A stretch of DNA of 28,942 bases, from NCBI GenBank assembly GCA_000320545.1, contig ADNK01000902.1, positions 1 through 28,942 of the forward strand. Reading direction: 5' to 3'. The notes below the pieces were generated by a model. That model did no database searches. It saw only the letters and a list, made by a program, of their open reading frames with translations, and had not been told where the DNA came from. This document shows, one piece after another, positions 10,487-20,152 of this stretch. How positions within the stretch are numbered: position 1 is the stretch's first letter; each line of letters opens with the position of its first letter. Position numbers and translations under genes: made by a program. This DNA comes from Bigelowiella natans CCMP2755 (taxonomy: Eukaryota > Cercozoa > Chlorarachniophyceae).

Positions 10487-13065
10487 GCATAATTCCTCTA
10501 GTAGCTCTACATCAACAAGAACCAGTAAAGCACTTCTACTAATAACAACAGTAATAGTGACACTAGGAGTAAAACTAGTACTGCTAAGACGATAGGCAAC
10601 GACGGCATGGCATAGTAGTAGTACTTGGTCATGGTGTTCTTCATGCAGATTGTGGTTAGGATTCCACTTGCGCTTACACAGAAATCCCCCATATTGAATG
10701 CCGAAAATACCTATCAACGACATCACATCAGTGAGAACAAATTTGCAGAATATGGAGTGATAACATTCTGTCACTTGTGCTGATACTTCGAATCAACATC
10801 ATCATCGTCACCATCGCTATTGTATATTTGTTAAGCTACCAGCTCTAGAACTCCGTCGTTATTTATGGTTTTCCCTTCATTTGGAGTGGTCCCGTAGATG
10901 AATACTGGGTCAACCCTGCAGATGATGATGATGATGATGATGATTATGATGATAGTGATGATGACGATGCGGTGATTCATCGATATAAACGTTAGCAATA
11001 CAATTTATGTGTAATCAACCAGTATTACACCCATTGCACATTATTAATCATGTATCAGGATTATAGTAATCATCATCATCATTCAGCATCATCTTGCCAC
11101 CATTACATCTGTTTTATATGATTGTCGTTGTACCAATCAACCACAGCACCGATCGATTCGATACTTAATCCAATGGCCCTTTTACGCACGTTCGTTTCAG
11201 CTAGAAAAGGATTCATGTTGTTGATACTCACAAAATTTTGAAAGCTTCTATCTCATTTTCCTTCTATTTTTATCATCATTCTTCATCATCATTATCATCA
11301 TCCTCATCATCATCATCATCATGTTTTTGTTTCCTCCTTCTCATTCTCTTTGTCCTTCTTCTTCTTTCGCGTAATTCGGGAGTGTGGGAAGAAGGTAGTC
11401 GGTGCAAATTGTTGGGGAATGTCGTTTGTATGTTGGTACATGTTGAGGTTGATTGGAGGTGATATTTAAGTATCGAGGCAATAAGGAAACTTATGGGTCC
11501 CATTGAGGCCTTTAACCCTTCCTGTCATCACAAATAATACACCGATTGATTGACGACGCTCTACCATGGATAAGAGACAGAAAATAAATATTCTACACCT
11601 ATATCTATGGCTGTGGCAAAAGATAACAGATTCTAATCTGCTCATTATTGCCCCATCACCTGAATTTCTCGACATCGCTTTTCCGGAACATTGGGGTCAA
11701 AAGCAATAATCTGTTGTTATAACGGTGTACGTAGGGTGTAATGTTAATGATAACGATGACGATTAAAACCGACGATGAAGATTTGATGATTCAGTGTTAA
11801 CTTCTTCTGTCTTATATCTTGCTTCAATAGAAATACTACCTGTGCTGCGAGATTTCTAATTATCATAAGTAGTGTGAGGCCAAGCCACCCTCCCATGGCT
11901 CCACCGTTTTGCTGCCCTCTTTCAGGTTTTATTCCAGCGATTTGGAACAACATTGGCAGCTTTGAAATTAATAAAACAATTGTACTCTCATTATCGCCAA
12001 ATCATGTGGATCGGGAATGCTCTTCATGAATGGAGATGTGGAACTAAAATTAAAAAGACCCCGTTTGTTTTGACAACACATACCCCCTCGCGATGCGCAC
12101 ACAGAACAGAACAGAACACAACCACACACCGCACGTACGCACGCAGAGAGTAGAGAGAAAGCGATCCACGAATGATTAAGTGGAAATTTTATCAACACAC
12201 AAAGGATTGCATTGTGCAATTGATTTTATGAAAAAAAATGGTCAATATCCTACTGAATGAATTGCGTATATACCAATTTTGGCCATCTCTGCGGCCATTC
12301 CCTCAATGCTATCTGGGTTACAACATCGGCTATCTTTTCTCTAAATAATTGTACAATTTTTTAGCAGCTGCATATCGATGAACAAAATGAAAGGTAAAAA
12401 CTTTATTGGTGTATCTCTTCCTCTGTTTTCCTCACCTTAGGAAGTGCGCTTTCACCTTTTGGCTAAGAGGGAACATGTTTCTGTATGTGATAGTTAGCAA
12501 GCTCAGATTTGGAGGAAAATAGGCAGCTATTTGAAAGAATAACTGTCATACTTCACGGTGAACTCCTTAAGCTTTTCCTTCTGTGTTGAATCTAATTGAT
12601 TCCTGTAATCATGCAAATACTTCACACTCTCCAATCATCTAAAGCGATTGTGTGATTCGTACCATTTTGCCTTCACTAACATCTCGAGACTGTGGAATGC
12701 TGAAAAGCGTAACAAATATTAGGAGAGGAGACAATAAGTTGGAGAGTACAGAAGTAAATAGTGCCTGCCACAGCAGCCAAAAAATCTTTTTAATTTGGAT
12801 AAGAATTTGTGTGCTATTTGGAATGCGACCTACATACCAAAGTGCTTGATGATGGGATTCGAATGTGCTAAGAGCTGGGTGGAAATTTGAAAGTTTTCTC
12901 CAACATTGTTCTTCACCCGCTCCAGTAATTCCAAAGCCTAAAATTGTTCAGCATTACCTCATTCGCCTAGTTAGATGGGTTTTTTATTACACGCACCTGA
13001 ACCCTCTGCTGATTTGAAGTTGAAGGATCGTGGGATGCCAGAATTGCTCTGACCACGTTATCCAT
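3699..13065 (-). CDS. XPO5: Exportin-5 (XPO5/HASTY) homologue, complete, 26 exons
   Basis: Exportin-5 is a RanGTP-dependent karyopherin that carries structured RNAs (pre-miRNA in animals) out of the nucleus. Exons, from the start: 12997-13065, 12838-12937, 12663-12699, 12552-12602, 12436-12480, 12274-12340, 11840-11959, 11660-11710, 11440-11521, 11134-11200, 10840-10915, 10625-10710, 10079-10312, 9813-9879, 9348-9629, 8788-8968, 8344-8399, 7964-8244, 7648-7737, 6934-7393, 6352-6477, 5783-5977, 4882-5031, 4482-4554, 4151-4311, 3699-3857. Every junction is GT-AG and every phase closes, giving 3366 nt (1121 aa; the human protein is about 1200). Family landmarks recalled from known exportin-5: IIKHFG and LREWPQRWPKL near the N-terminus, AIGLSIESIGAVVDW, then KMSLIECLMPISNEIPNAEQ in the HEAT solenoid, and a C-terminal block ending in PGIPPQEI. 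Polyglutamine runs sit in the 9348-9629 and 5783-5977 exons and a serine run in 6934-7393. The exon at 4882-5031 is the weakest match. Confidence 0.88.
3911..4010. repeat. Mixed (GAT/AAT/GGT) triplet tract
   Basis: Imperfect triplet tract filling the last exportin-5 intron, with a GGT tract at 3863-3885 close to the terminal exon and a CTA tract at 4081-4135 at the other side. Confidence 0.9.
4636..4666. repeat. (AT)n microsatellite
   Basis: Dinucleotide tract in the exportin-5 intron between exons 4482-4554 and 4882-5031; a (GATA)n tract follows at about 4800-4822. Confidence 0.95.
5743..5781. repeat. (ATC)n microsatellite abutting an exon
   Basis: The tract runs directly up to the splice donor of the exportin-5 exon 5783-5977: the donor GT is part of the repeat edge. 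A further GAT tract lies at about 5476-5521 in the same intron. Confidence 0.9.
6177..6209. repeat. (GATG)n microsatellite
   Basis: Eight tetranucleotide units within the exportin-5 intron between exons 5783-5977 and 6352-6477. Confidence 0.95.
6880..6911. repeat. (AGT)n microsatellite
   Basis: Triplet tract in the exportin-5 intron just beyond the donor of exon 6934-7393. Confidence 0.9.
7607..7639. repeat. (AAT)n microsatellite
   Basis: Triplet tract in the exportin-5 intron next to the donor of exon 7648-7737. Confidence 0.95.
7913..7963. repeat. (TAC)n microsatellite abutting an exon
   Basis: Triplet tract whose last unit forms the splice donor of the exportin-5 exon 7964-8244 (GTAGTAG on the minus strand). 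Confidence 0.95.
8741..8773. repeat. (AAC)n microsatellite
   Basis: Eleven triplet units in the exportin-5 intron beyond exon 8788-8968. Confidence 0.95.
9256..9305. repeat. (TAC)n microsatellite
   Basis: Triplet tract in the exportin-5 intron beyond exon 9348-9629. GAA and GGA tracts lie in the same intron at about 9050-9125. Confidence 0.95.
10336..10365. repeat. (AGT)n microsatellite
   Basis: Triplet tract in an exportin-5 intron; a (GT)n tract at 10453-10482 lies in the same intron. Confidence 0.95.
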
Positions 13066-14166
13066 GTTCTTCTTCTTTCAATTATGAGAACGACGCTCAC
13101 GGAGGTGGCGGGTAGATCTCCTTTTACTTGTTATTCTTCCTTCTTCTCCCTCGTAGGTGTTGTTGTTGTCGCCGTCGTCGTCCGTCTCTTCTTTTGCTTT
13201 CTTCTCTTTCTCCTCCCCCTTCTCCTCCTCGAGGAGCCTCTTCTTCTTCTTGTTGTTGTTGTTGTTGTTGTTGTTTGTTGTTGTTCTTTTTCCTCTCCTT
13301 CTTCTTCTTCGACAACAAAATGATTAATATTTCAACGCAATAGTATCAGAGTCTAGAAATTCATGGACATTAATCCAACAATTTCTACGCTTTCGCAATG
13401 TCCGTTCTGAGACAACATCAAGTGGTAGTTGGAGTAGCATAAAACTTCTCTACAACAACAACAACAACAACAACAACAACTACGGTACAGGCCTGTAGGA
13501 AATAGCAGCTCTCATTACATTTCACATTTCATCCTGGCCTGGATTCACGCGAAATTTGGTAAGAGAGTTTATATTTAATAATTCGGTCAGCGGCTCTCGG
13601 CTTTTGTCATTTCCTCCGTGCGTAGATTGCTAAGATCAAGACGCTCTCCACATCTGAAGCTTATTTTTCAATTATAAAGATAATATGGATTGCATCTATA
13701 TTAAATTCTCCACTATTTTCTCTACTTCGTAAATATCAAGCTTATCGAATGTGTGATCCTGCCGATGTGATTTTCAATTAAAAGAGGATCTGTCTGAATT
13801 TATACGACATGAATTTGAGGCAGTCGTATTAGTCCCTTATCCTATATTAAATTTCTATTTAAATTTATTGCACATTCGTCAGTCTTATTAGTGCTTTGAG
13901 AATAGTTCTCACTGCTGGCAGGGACAGGCTCCACTAACATGAGTCACGGTTCTCCCCCTCCCTTTTTTGTCTCTCCATTTTCACTCATCTAATGTATGAT
14001 TAAATAATGGCCTCCATGTAATGATCATTGTTGGAAAAATTGTGGCAGTGGGTGATGCGTAGAGATTCGCTGAAATCTGATTGGGCGATACCCATGTTGC
14101 TGGAAGCGATGTGTTAGGAGTGGCATTTTAGATGCACTGCTTTTTGGAACCCTGACTTTATCTAAT
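13066..14166. promoter_or_regulatory. Shared divergent promoter region of exportin-5 and eIF3a
   Basis: Spacer of about 1.1 kb between the start codons of the minus-strand exportin-5 gene and the plus-strand eIF3a gene. It holds pyrimidine-rich low complexity (13120-13320), an AAC tract (13452-13480) and otherwise unremarkable AT-rich DNA. No TATA box or other defined element stands out. That it drives both genes is inferred from geometry alone. Confidence 0.5.
13452..13480. repeat. (AAC)n microsatellite
   Basis: Nine to ten AAC units in the spacer between the two divergent host genes. Confidence 0.95.
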
Positions 14167-17100
14167 ATGGAAAATTCAACCCATTTAGCTCGCGTCACCC
14201 CCGATACTGCTTTGCAAAAAGCGAAGAACTTCCTCAAAATCAATGAAGCTCAGAAAGCTCTAGACCACTTAGAAAAACTTCTTGGATCCAAGCGTCATCG
14301 ATCATGGGTGAAGACGCACGAAAAGATTATGCTTTTATACATCGAGCATGCAGTCAATCTGCGGAAGAGCATGAGGTATATAACTGTTATAAAAGAAAAT
14401 AGCTCCTGGAGCAAAAGTGATTGTGTTCTTTCTTCAGGTTCGTATTCATCCAATACCGGATGATAGCCAGCAAACATGGGCCCTCTATGGCTGCAATCAC
14501 AAGATTTTTTCGAGATCTTGTCGAGAAGAAAGCAGCAGAAGCAAAAGCCGAGGCTGTGAAGGCAGGGGATGCGGTGGACAATGTCGAATTGGAAGAGACA
14601 CCTGAGAGCATCATGCTCAAAGCTGTGAGTGGTGAAGACGCAAAAGCCAGAAAGGATCGTAAGATCCTTGTGCCGTGGTTGAAGTATGTATGGGAATCTT
14701 ACCGAACTATACTTGACACTTTAAAAAGCAATGGAGAGCTCCAAGAGGTAAGACATTTACAAATTACTAAGATTCACGTCCACGTGCGCATTTCATTTGG
14801 AGTGGTGCGTTCGAAAAGACTAGCGGTTTATTATTGTTACTAACCTGCATTTTGCTTCTATATTCAGCTGTACCATGAGACCGCAAGACATGCATTTGCA
14901 TTTTGCCGTGAACATAAGAGACAAAACGAACTACGAAAGCTGGCAGATCTGCTACGGCACCATAGATCGAGCATAGCCAACGCCAAGTACAATCACTCAG
15001 ATCCCGTCGATCTTTCTTCAGTTGAGACAAGGGCATTATACCGAACTACAAGATTTCACCAGCTCAAGGCAGCCTCTGAGCTTAAGATGTGGACGGAAGT
15101 AAGTTTCAAACATAAATACAATTAGATTGCATCATAAGTTCAAGCTAAATTCTTTACATGTTAAGTGTGCACGAAAAATTTACAATTAAATTCACTTTAA
15201 ATTTTGATGACCTTGATGCGAAGTGGATCATCCAGTTGTAACAGCATGTCAACTCTCATATAAAATTTTTAATTATCGTTTGTGATTTAATCGTAGGCTT
15301 TCGACACGATCTCTGATATTAAGAAAGACGGCTTTGACGATCAAACAATCGGTTCTGAAAAATTCCGCATCCTCTACTTTCATCGTTTGTCTGAGATTTT
15401 CTGGGCCTCCAAAAATTATCATCTCCACGCGTATTCTCTTGGGGAATGTTATTCCCTTTCGTCGAGTACCAACGCGTACACTGAGGAAGAAAAATGCCGC
15501 ATGGCCTCTGCCGTTGTGCTTTCCGTACTTGCAATTCCGGCAAAGAAAAAATCTGCTGCTGCTGAGGTTTTTGACCAGCAAAATGAGAACAATCTTCGGG
15601 TAATTGAAATGCTTACATTTGGCACTGAAGCGGTTGAAATTCCGACTAGGGAGCACCTCATGGAAACTATCAAGCAGAGAAACTTGATCGATGCTGCACT
15701 GCCATCCGTCAAAAAAATTTACCATCTTCTCGAAAAGTCATTTATGCCTCTGAAGCTTTCTGCTCAGCTTGAAAAAGAATTCAAGCAGCTTAGTGAGGAG
15801 GGAAACAAGGGGAAAAACGCAGAAGAAGAAAAAAAGATCAAGATGGCTGAAGAGAAGAAAGATGATGATGGGCAAGCAGTTGGGGAGCCCCGGCAAGACA
15901 CAGACGTTGAGCCTTCGGACCTTGAGAGATATTCTAACCCTCTCAAAAAACTAGCATTATTACGACTGATACAGCAGCTCTCAAACATATACAAAAGCGT
16001 ACGTTTGGACCACTTCTACGATCTCATTCCAGCGGGAATCTCAAAGTACGAAGTGGAGCGCTTTATCATGAAAGGTATACGTGACGGGCTTCTTTCCCTT
16101 CGACTCGACCATCAGGAAAGAATCATATACTTTATGGAACGTGACATTGAAAGTGGTCATGTAAAGCACCAACTAAGAAACCTGGCCTTGGCGCTCCGTA
16201 AAGTCGTAAGGATCATCAGGCCGGACGATCCTCAGACACAGGCCCAAACTAGAATAAACTTTTTTAAAGCTTGTTTAGATGGGGCCCAACAAGAGCATGC
16301 AGATGTTGTCACTCGTCGGGAGCTCATCTACAACCTGAAAAAGAGGAGGGAAAAAGAAAGAGAGGACCGTAGGGTAGCGAAAGAACGTAAGCAACAACAG
16401 GAGAAGGTTCTTCAGAAGCAATTAGAGAAAGATAAGCTGAAGGAATTCGAGGATAGGAGGAAAAAGAAAAAAGATGAAGATGAGCTGGAAGAAACTCGCA
16501 AGAAGGAAGCTAAAAAGAAGCAGGAACAGGTGAGAGCTGAGAGAAAGATTGAGGCTGAGAAAAAGAAGCTCCTGTATGCTCGCAAACTTCTGGATTACGC
16601 AACTCGCGCTACACGATGTGAAGAGCAGAAAAAGCTAGGAACACATGTGGAGAATATGATGAAAGAACGAGTTGAGCGTATTACCAAGACTTATGAGGAA
16701 GATGAAGCTAGTAGGAAGAGAATATGGGATAACAAGAAGCAGAACAAGGTCCGGTTAAGTAAGATAAAGCAGCATATTGATAAAGTGCGCGGTGACATCG
16801 AGGGCGATGAGAAGGAGATGGTAAAGAAACAGAGAGAAACCCTCGAGAAGAAAGTAGAAAATGCGCGTTCGAAACGTGAGGATATTGACCGCGCTCTTCA
16901 AGAGGAAAACAAGAAACTCGACGAGTTGGACGAGGAAATTGAACGTCTGAGAAACCAGCTGCAAGAAAAACAGGAGATGTTAGCGGAAGCTAAAGCCGAA
17001 GCAGAGGCGAAGGCTCGGGAGGAGGAACGAAAGGAGGAGGAACAAAGGAAGGCTAAAGAGGATGAGCTTCGCCGTGAGAAAGAGGCTGTCGAGAAAGAGA

Positions 17101-17843
17101 GGTTGAGAAAGTTAGACGAAATTGAACAAAAGAAAAGAAAGAAAGAGGCTGAGCTAGAGGAGAAAGAAAGGAAGAAACGAGAAGATCGATCTAAGGGACC
17201 AGATCGTGCCCGTCCAGGTACTCGAGATTGGGATGGGTTGAGAAAAGACCGAGACAGGACGGATCGCTATCGCCCTGGGGGTTTCCGTGATCGTGATAGT
17301 GGTGATAGCGGTGACCGTTATCGTCCCGGAGGCTTCTCCCGAGATCGTGGAGATCGCGATAGTGCAGACCGTCCAGGCAAATATCGACCAGGAGGATTCA
17401 GCAGCAGCCGGGGCGAGACTTCGGGCGAAAGAGGGGCCTGGCGATCTCAACGCAGAGAATCAGGATTTGGTGGTCGCGGGAACATGGGTGACGAAAGAGG
17501 GGGAACTGCTGGCGGTGGATCATCGCGCTTTCCCAGAAACGATAGATATCGTGATGGAGCATCCTCACGTTTCCAGAGAAGCGGCGACAGGGATCGTGAT
17601 AATGATAGATTTGGATCGTCAGGATCGTCAGGCGGTTCTTCACGATTCTCTGCGAGGGGGGAGAACAGGGGTAGCCGCTTCAACAGTAGTGAAGCTAGGA
17701 GAGGGGGAGAGGATAGGCAGGATAGGTGGCGACGGCCTGCCGCTGCCGAGAAAAAATCCGATCCCTCAGCTTCTGCAAATAATGACGATGATGGATTCCA
17801 AGATGCTCCTGGCAGACGTCGAACCAGAAAGAACAAGTCTTGA
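14167..17843 (+). CDS. EIF3A: Eukaryotic translation initiation factor 3 subunit A, complete, 4 exons
   Basis: eIF3a is the scaffold subunit of eIF3, which binds the 40S ribosome and recruits mRNA. Exons 14167-14375, 14438-14747, 14868-15098 and 15297-17843 join in frame (3297 nt, 1098 aa, TGA stop); introns are 62, 120 and 198 nt with GT-AG ends. The start fits the family: a short lead, then ALQKAKNFLKINEAQKALDH and KRHRSWVKTHEKIML, matching the TPR-like N-terminus. Further landmarks are TPESIMLKAVSGEDAKARKD, VPWLKYVWESYRTILD and LYHETARHAFAFCR. The PCI winged-helix region lies at about residues 462-530 (YSNPLKKLALLRLIQQ). A long charged coiled coil covers roughly 585-900, followed by an R/G/D-rich tail with three copies of a (R/K)YRPGGF unit at about 906-950. 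The extreme C-terminus, DDDGFQDAPGRRRTRKNKS, parallels the acidic-basic tail of other eIF3a proteins. Confidence 0.95.
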
Positions 17844-18244
17844 ACACACGCTTAGTAAACAACGGTTGTCTAACAGAATATGTTAGGTGTTTTGAAGTGG
17901 ACGCGTAAAGGCAAAATACAAGGCATGATGTATAATTCACGCAACTCGTACTTGTAGTCATTACAAGGCTACGACATCGCTGAGTGTGACGATGTAAGCT
18001 CGCATGCGTATGTGCCAGGATATCCACATCTAGATATGCATGATGCGTAGCGTTTAGCATTGCAATGTGACACACATTGCAACACTCGCATTGCCATCAA
18101 GGCGAGTTCTCGCAAGCATCTCATCTTGTCAGATCGCCTTCCGCTACTCCTATCAGTAGGCGCTTAGGGCGATCCGCCGTGCATGGAGGCTATTTGTGTG
18201 CGTGTTGTCAACAATGTTGTGCGATGATGCGATGAGCATGCCAG

Positions 18245-18262
18245 CGCTAGCTGCAGCTAGCG
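18245..18262. repeat. Perfect 18-bp palindrome
   Basis: CGCTAGCTGCAGCTAGCG reads the same on both strands. It sits in the GC-rich patch near the host-element junction. Confidence 0.9.
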
Positions 18263-18360
18263 GGCGCCCCAGAGCTCAAGGGGGGCTAGGGGCGGGTTTG
18301 CGGACACAGCAATCGCAGGCGCCCTGCGGCCCTGCCAAGCGCCGCTGGCCGAAGCTGACT

Positions 18361-18401
18361 TGCGGAAATGGCTTCTCTTGGCGCGTTGCGCCATTTCCGC
18401 A
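18361..18401. repeat. Inverted repeat, 12-bp arms
   Basis: TGCGGAAATGGC at 18361-18372 and its exact complement at 18390-18401 enclose 17 nt. Function unknown. Confidence 0.9.
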
Positions 18402-18490
18402 TTTCACCAAGCCAAAACACAGCATTTTTCTGAGATTCAGTGAAATCTGCAATGGAAACTTGCAAACTTCACTGCAACCACCCGCAAAAT

Positions 18491-18511
18491 TTCTCGCGCG
18501 GAGCGCGAGAA
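18491..18511. repeat. GC-rich hairpin, 9-bp arms, 3-nt loop
   Basis: TTCTCGCGC and GCGCGAGAA flank the loop GGA. Function unknown. Confidence 0.9.
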
Positions 18512-18735
18512 AAACACTCTTTTGGCCGCAAAACCCTCATTTCCGCCCCCATTGAGCTCCACATGTGTGTGATGTGTAAGTAATAATAATAATAATTATT
18601 ATAACCGCCAATGGCGGTATCTGCGATGTGGGCAGAGCCCACCTGCTTCGCAAAGCGATGCGACAGCTTCATTATGCTGTATCATATTACCTTATTATAC
18701 TTATGTTTCCAAGGGGTGTTTTTCAAGGGAGGGGG

Positions 18736-18761
18736 TATATATATATATATATATATATATT
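18736..18761. repeat. (TA)n tract at the left edge of the element
   Basis: TA dinucleotide run directly after a short G-run; it marks the first strongly AT-rich sequence of the element. Confidence 0.85.
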
Positions 18762-18890
18762 ATAAAAAAAAGTTTGTTTTTTTAAAGTACCTATAATTTC
18801 TCATTAACAATAAAATGAATGAGGTTAAGAAAAAACACTAATTAAAGTGGGGGTCTAAAAAAAAATGAAGAAGCATACGATGTCATTATG

Positions 18891-18974
18891 TGCCGTGCCG
18901 TGCCGTGCTGTGCCGTGCTGTGCCGTGCCGTGCGAAGCGATATGCCGTGTTATATGCCGTGCCGTGCGAAGCGA
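18891..18974. repeat. TGCCG pentamer array with a duplicated 20-bp unit
   Basis: About nine 5-bp units (TGCCG/TGCTG) cover 18891-18935. A 20-bp unit made of two pentamers plus TGCGAAGCGA occurs at 18921-18940 and again exactly at 18955-18974. The array lies between the element edge and the stop of the viral ankyrin gene, where terminal repeats of such elements are usually found. Confidence 0.85.
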
Positions 18975-19032
18975 CATATATGTATGTACATAAAGCGAAG
19001 CAAAAGGATTTTAGCAAAGTTTTATATGATGA

Positions 19033-20112
19033 TTAGATTTCTAATGCTTCAAACAACTGGATGATTTTATCGCATTTTCGTTCGTTTGCGATTGTCATTG
19101 CGGATTTTCCTTCATTGTTGGTTTCTTGCAAATCAGCATTTTTTTCAAGCAATAACTGAAACACCTTTGCTTTTCTCTTTCTACTTGCCCATATGAGTGG
19201 AGTGTTGCCTTTGTTGTCTTTCACATTGATGTTGGCATTGTGATTCAGCAAGAAATTGACGACATCGTTTGTGTGTTTTTCTCCTCTTGAACTTTTGATG
19301 ACTGAATGAAGATCAGTGTTTACATCCGCTTTTTCCTCAATTAACATCTTAGCAGTGTCAGTATGTTCTATCTCAAATGCTACTCGCAATGGAGACTCCC
19401 CCTTCTTGTTTTCAACATTCACATCCGCTTTTGCCTCAATCAATTTCTTGGCAATATCGGTGTGTCCCTTCCAACTTGAAATGTGAAGCGGAGTATCACC
19501 ATCCTCATTCTTCACATTGACATCCGCTTTTGCCTCAATCAATTTCTCAGCAATATCTGTGTGTCCTTCCAAACTTGCGATATAGAGCGGAGTCATACCA
19601 TACTTGTTTTTAACATTTACATCCGCTTTTTCCTCTATTAACTTCTCAGCAATGTCGGTGTGTCCATTTGAACTTGCTATATGAAGCGGAGTATCACCAT
19701 CATCATCCTTCTTCGCATTCACATCCGCTTTTTCCTCAATCAATTTCTTAGCAATATCTGTGTGTCCTTTCCTACTTGCCCAATAAAGCGGAGTAGTACC
19801 ACCCCCCTCATTCTTCACATTGACATCCGCTTTTGCCTCAATCAACATCTTAGCAATATCTGTTTGTCCTTCCAAACTTGCGATATAGAGCGGAGTCATA
19901 CCATATAATCCCTTCGCATTCACATCCGCTTTTTCCTCTATCAATTTCTTGGCAATATCGGTGTGTCCCTTCCAACTTGCGAGGTGAAGCGGAGTGTGAC
20001 CAGTCAACTGATTCTTCGCATTCACATCCGCCTTTTGTTCAATCAGTTGTGTGGCGAGTTCCAAATTTCCATCCTCACAAGCAGAGATAAGGTCCTTGTT
20101 CAAATTTTCCAT
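19033..20112 (-). CDS. Viral ankyrin-repeat protein, intronless
   Basis: The 359-residue product is built almost wholly of about eleven ankyrin repeats of 33 residues, with the recurring core HTDIAKKLIEEKADVNAK and GxTPLxxAS. The start at 20112 is chosen because the frame upstream (to 20262) lies inside the 3' end of the integrase gene and shows no repeat; the 40-bp gap to the integrase stop suggests both genes are read together. The middle repeats are close to identical at DNA level with a 99-bp period, a sign of recent tandem duplication. No F-box, PRANC or signal sequence is seen. Ankyrin proteins of large DNA viruses often redirect host proteins; a role in host or giant-virus interaction is inference. 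Its repeat wording resembles the host ankyrin gene at 1-2330. Confidence 0.9.
   Translation of the reverse strand: MENLNKDLISACEDGNLELATQLIEQKADVNAKNQLTGHTPLHLASWKGHTDIAKKLIEEKADVNAKGLYGMTPLYIASLEGQTDIAKMLIEAKADVNVKNEGGGTTPLYWASRKGHTDIAKKLIEEKADVNAKKDDDGDTPLHIASSNGHTDIAEKLIEEKADVNVKNKYGMTPLYIASLEGHTDIAEKLIEAKADVNVKNEDGDTPLHISSWKGHTDIAKKLIEAKADVNVENKKGESPLRVAFEIEHTDTAKMLIEEKADVNTDLHSVIKSSRGEKHTNDVVNFLLNHNANINVKDNKGNTPLIWASRKRKAKVFQLLLEKNADLQETNNEGKSAMTIANERKCDKIIQLFEALEI
19330..20060. repeat. 99-bp tandem coding repeats in the ankyrin gene
   Basis: Successive 99-bp units share long runs such as the complement of AAAGCGGATGTGAAT. Each unit encodes one ankyrin repeat. Confidence 0.85.
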
Positions 20113-20152
20113 TTTGAGAGGTGGGGGAAGATATTTCCGTTTTTGTTGAAAA

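Larger units (their letters stand above)
17844..18690. other. Non-coding host spacer with dense palindromes
   Basis: No gene is seen. The stretch is full of perfect inverted repeats with very short loops: 18060-18082 (10-bp stem, 3-nt loop), an 18-bp palindrome at 18245-18262, 18361-18401 (12-bp stem, 17-nt loop), 18491-18511 (9-bp stem, 3-nt loop) and 18604-18618 (6-bp stem, 3-nt loop). Part of it (about 18240-18560) is markedly GC-rich compared with both flanks. It could be the end of a dispersed repeat or simply the eIF3a 3' flank. Confidence 0.6.

Noticed and set aside
11543-11659. Minus-strand stretch DGAIMSRLESV as an extra exportin-5 exon
   Set aside because: It needs a different phase; the 11660-11710 exon followed by 11440-11521 gives a phase-true fit to the family.
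11968-12219. Minus-strand ORF with STSPFMKSIPDPHDL as an exportin-5 exon
   Set aside because: Its splice phase does not fit; joining exon 12274-12340 directly to 11840-11959 keeps phase and matches the family without a gap.
13030-13343. ORFs rich in Arg, Gln, Cys or Leu on both strands
   Set aside because: They come from CTT/GTT low-complexity DNA in the divergent promoter region, beyond the short first exportin-5 exon.
15387-15476. eIF3a beginning at an internal TTG in the last exon
   Set aside because: Three upstream exons with matching phases carry the conserved N-terminus, so the true start is at 14167.
17287-17886. Long plus-strand ORF of 199 codons overlapping the eIF3a end
   Set aside because: It is a shadow of the Arg/Gly/Asp-rich eIF3a tail in another frame.
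18196-18555. 119-codon ORF in the GC-rich spacer
   Set aside because: No recognisable motif, sits across several palindromes, and has no splice or promoter context; more likely chance in GC-rich DNA.
19330-20060. CRISPR-like array
   Set aside because: The regular 99-bp units are coding ankyrin repeats in one open frame without spacers.
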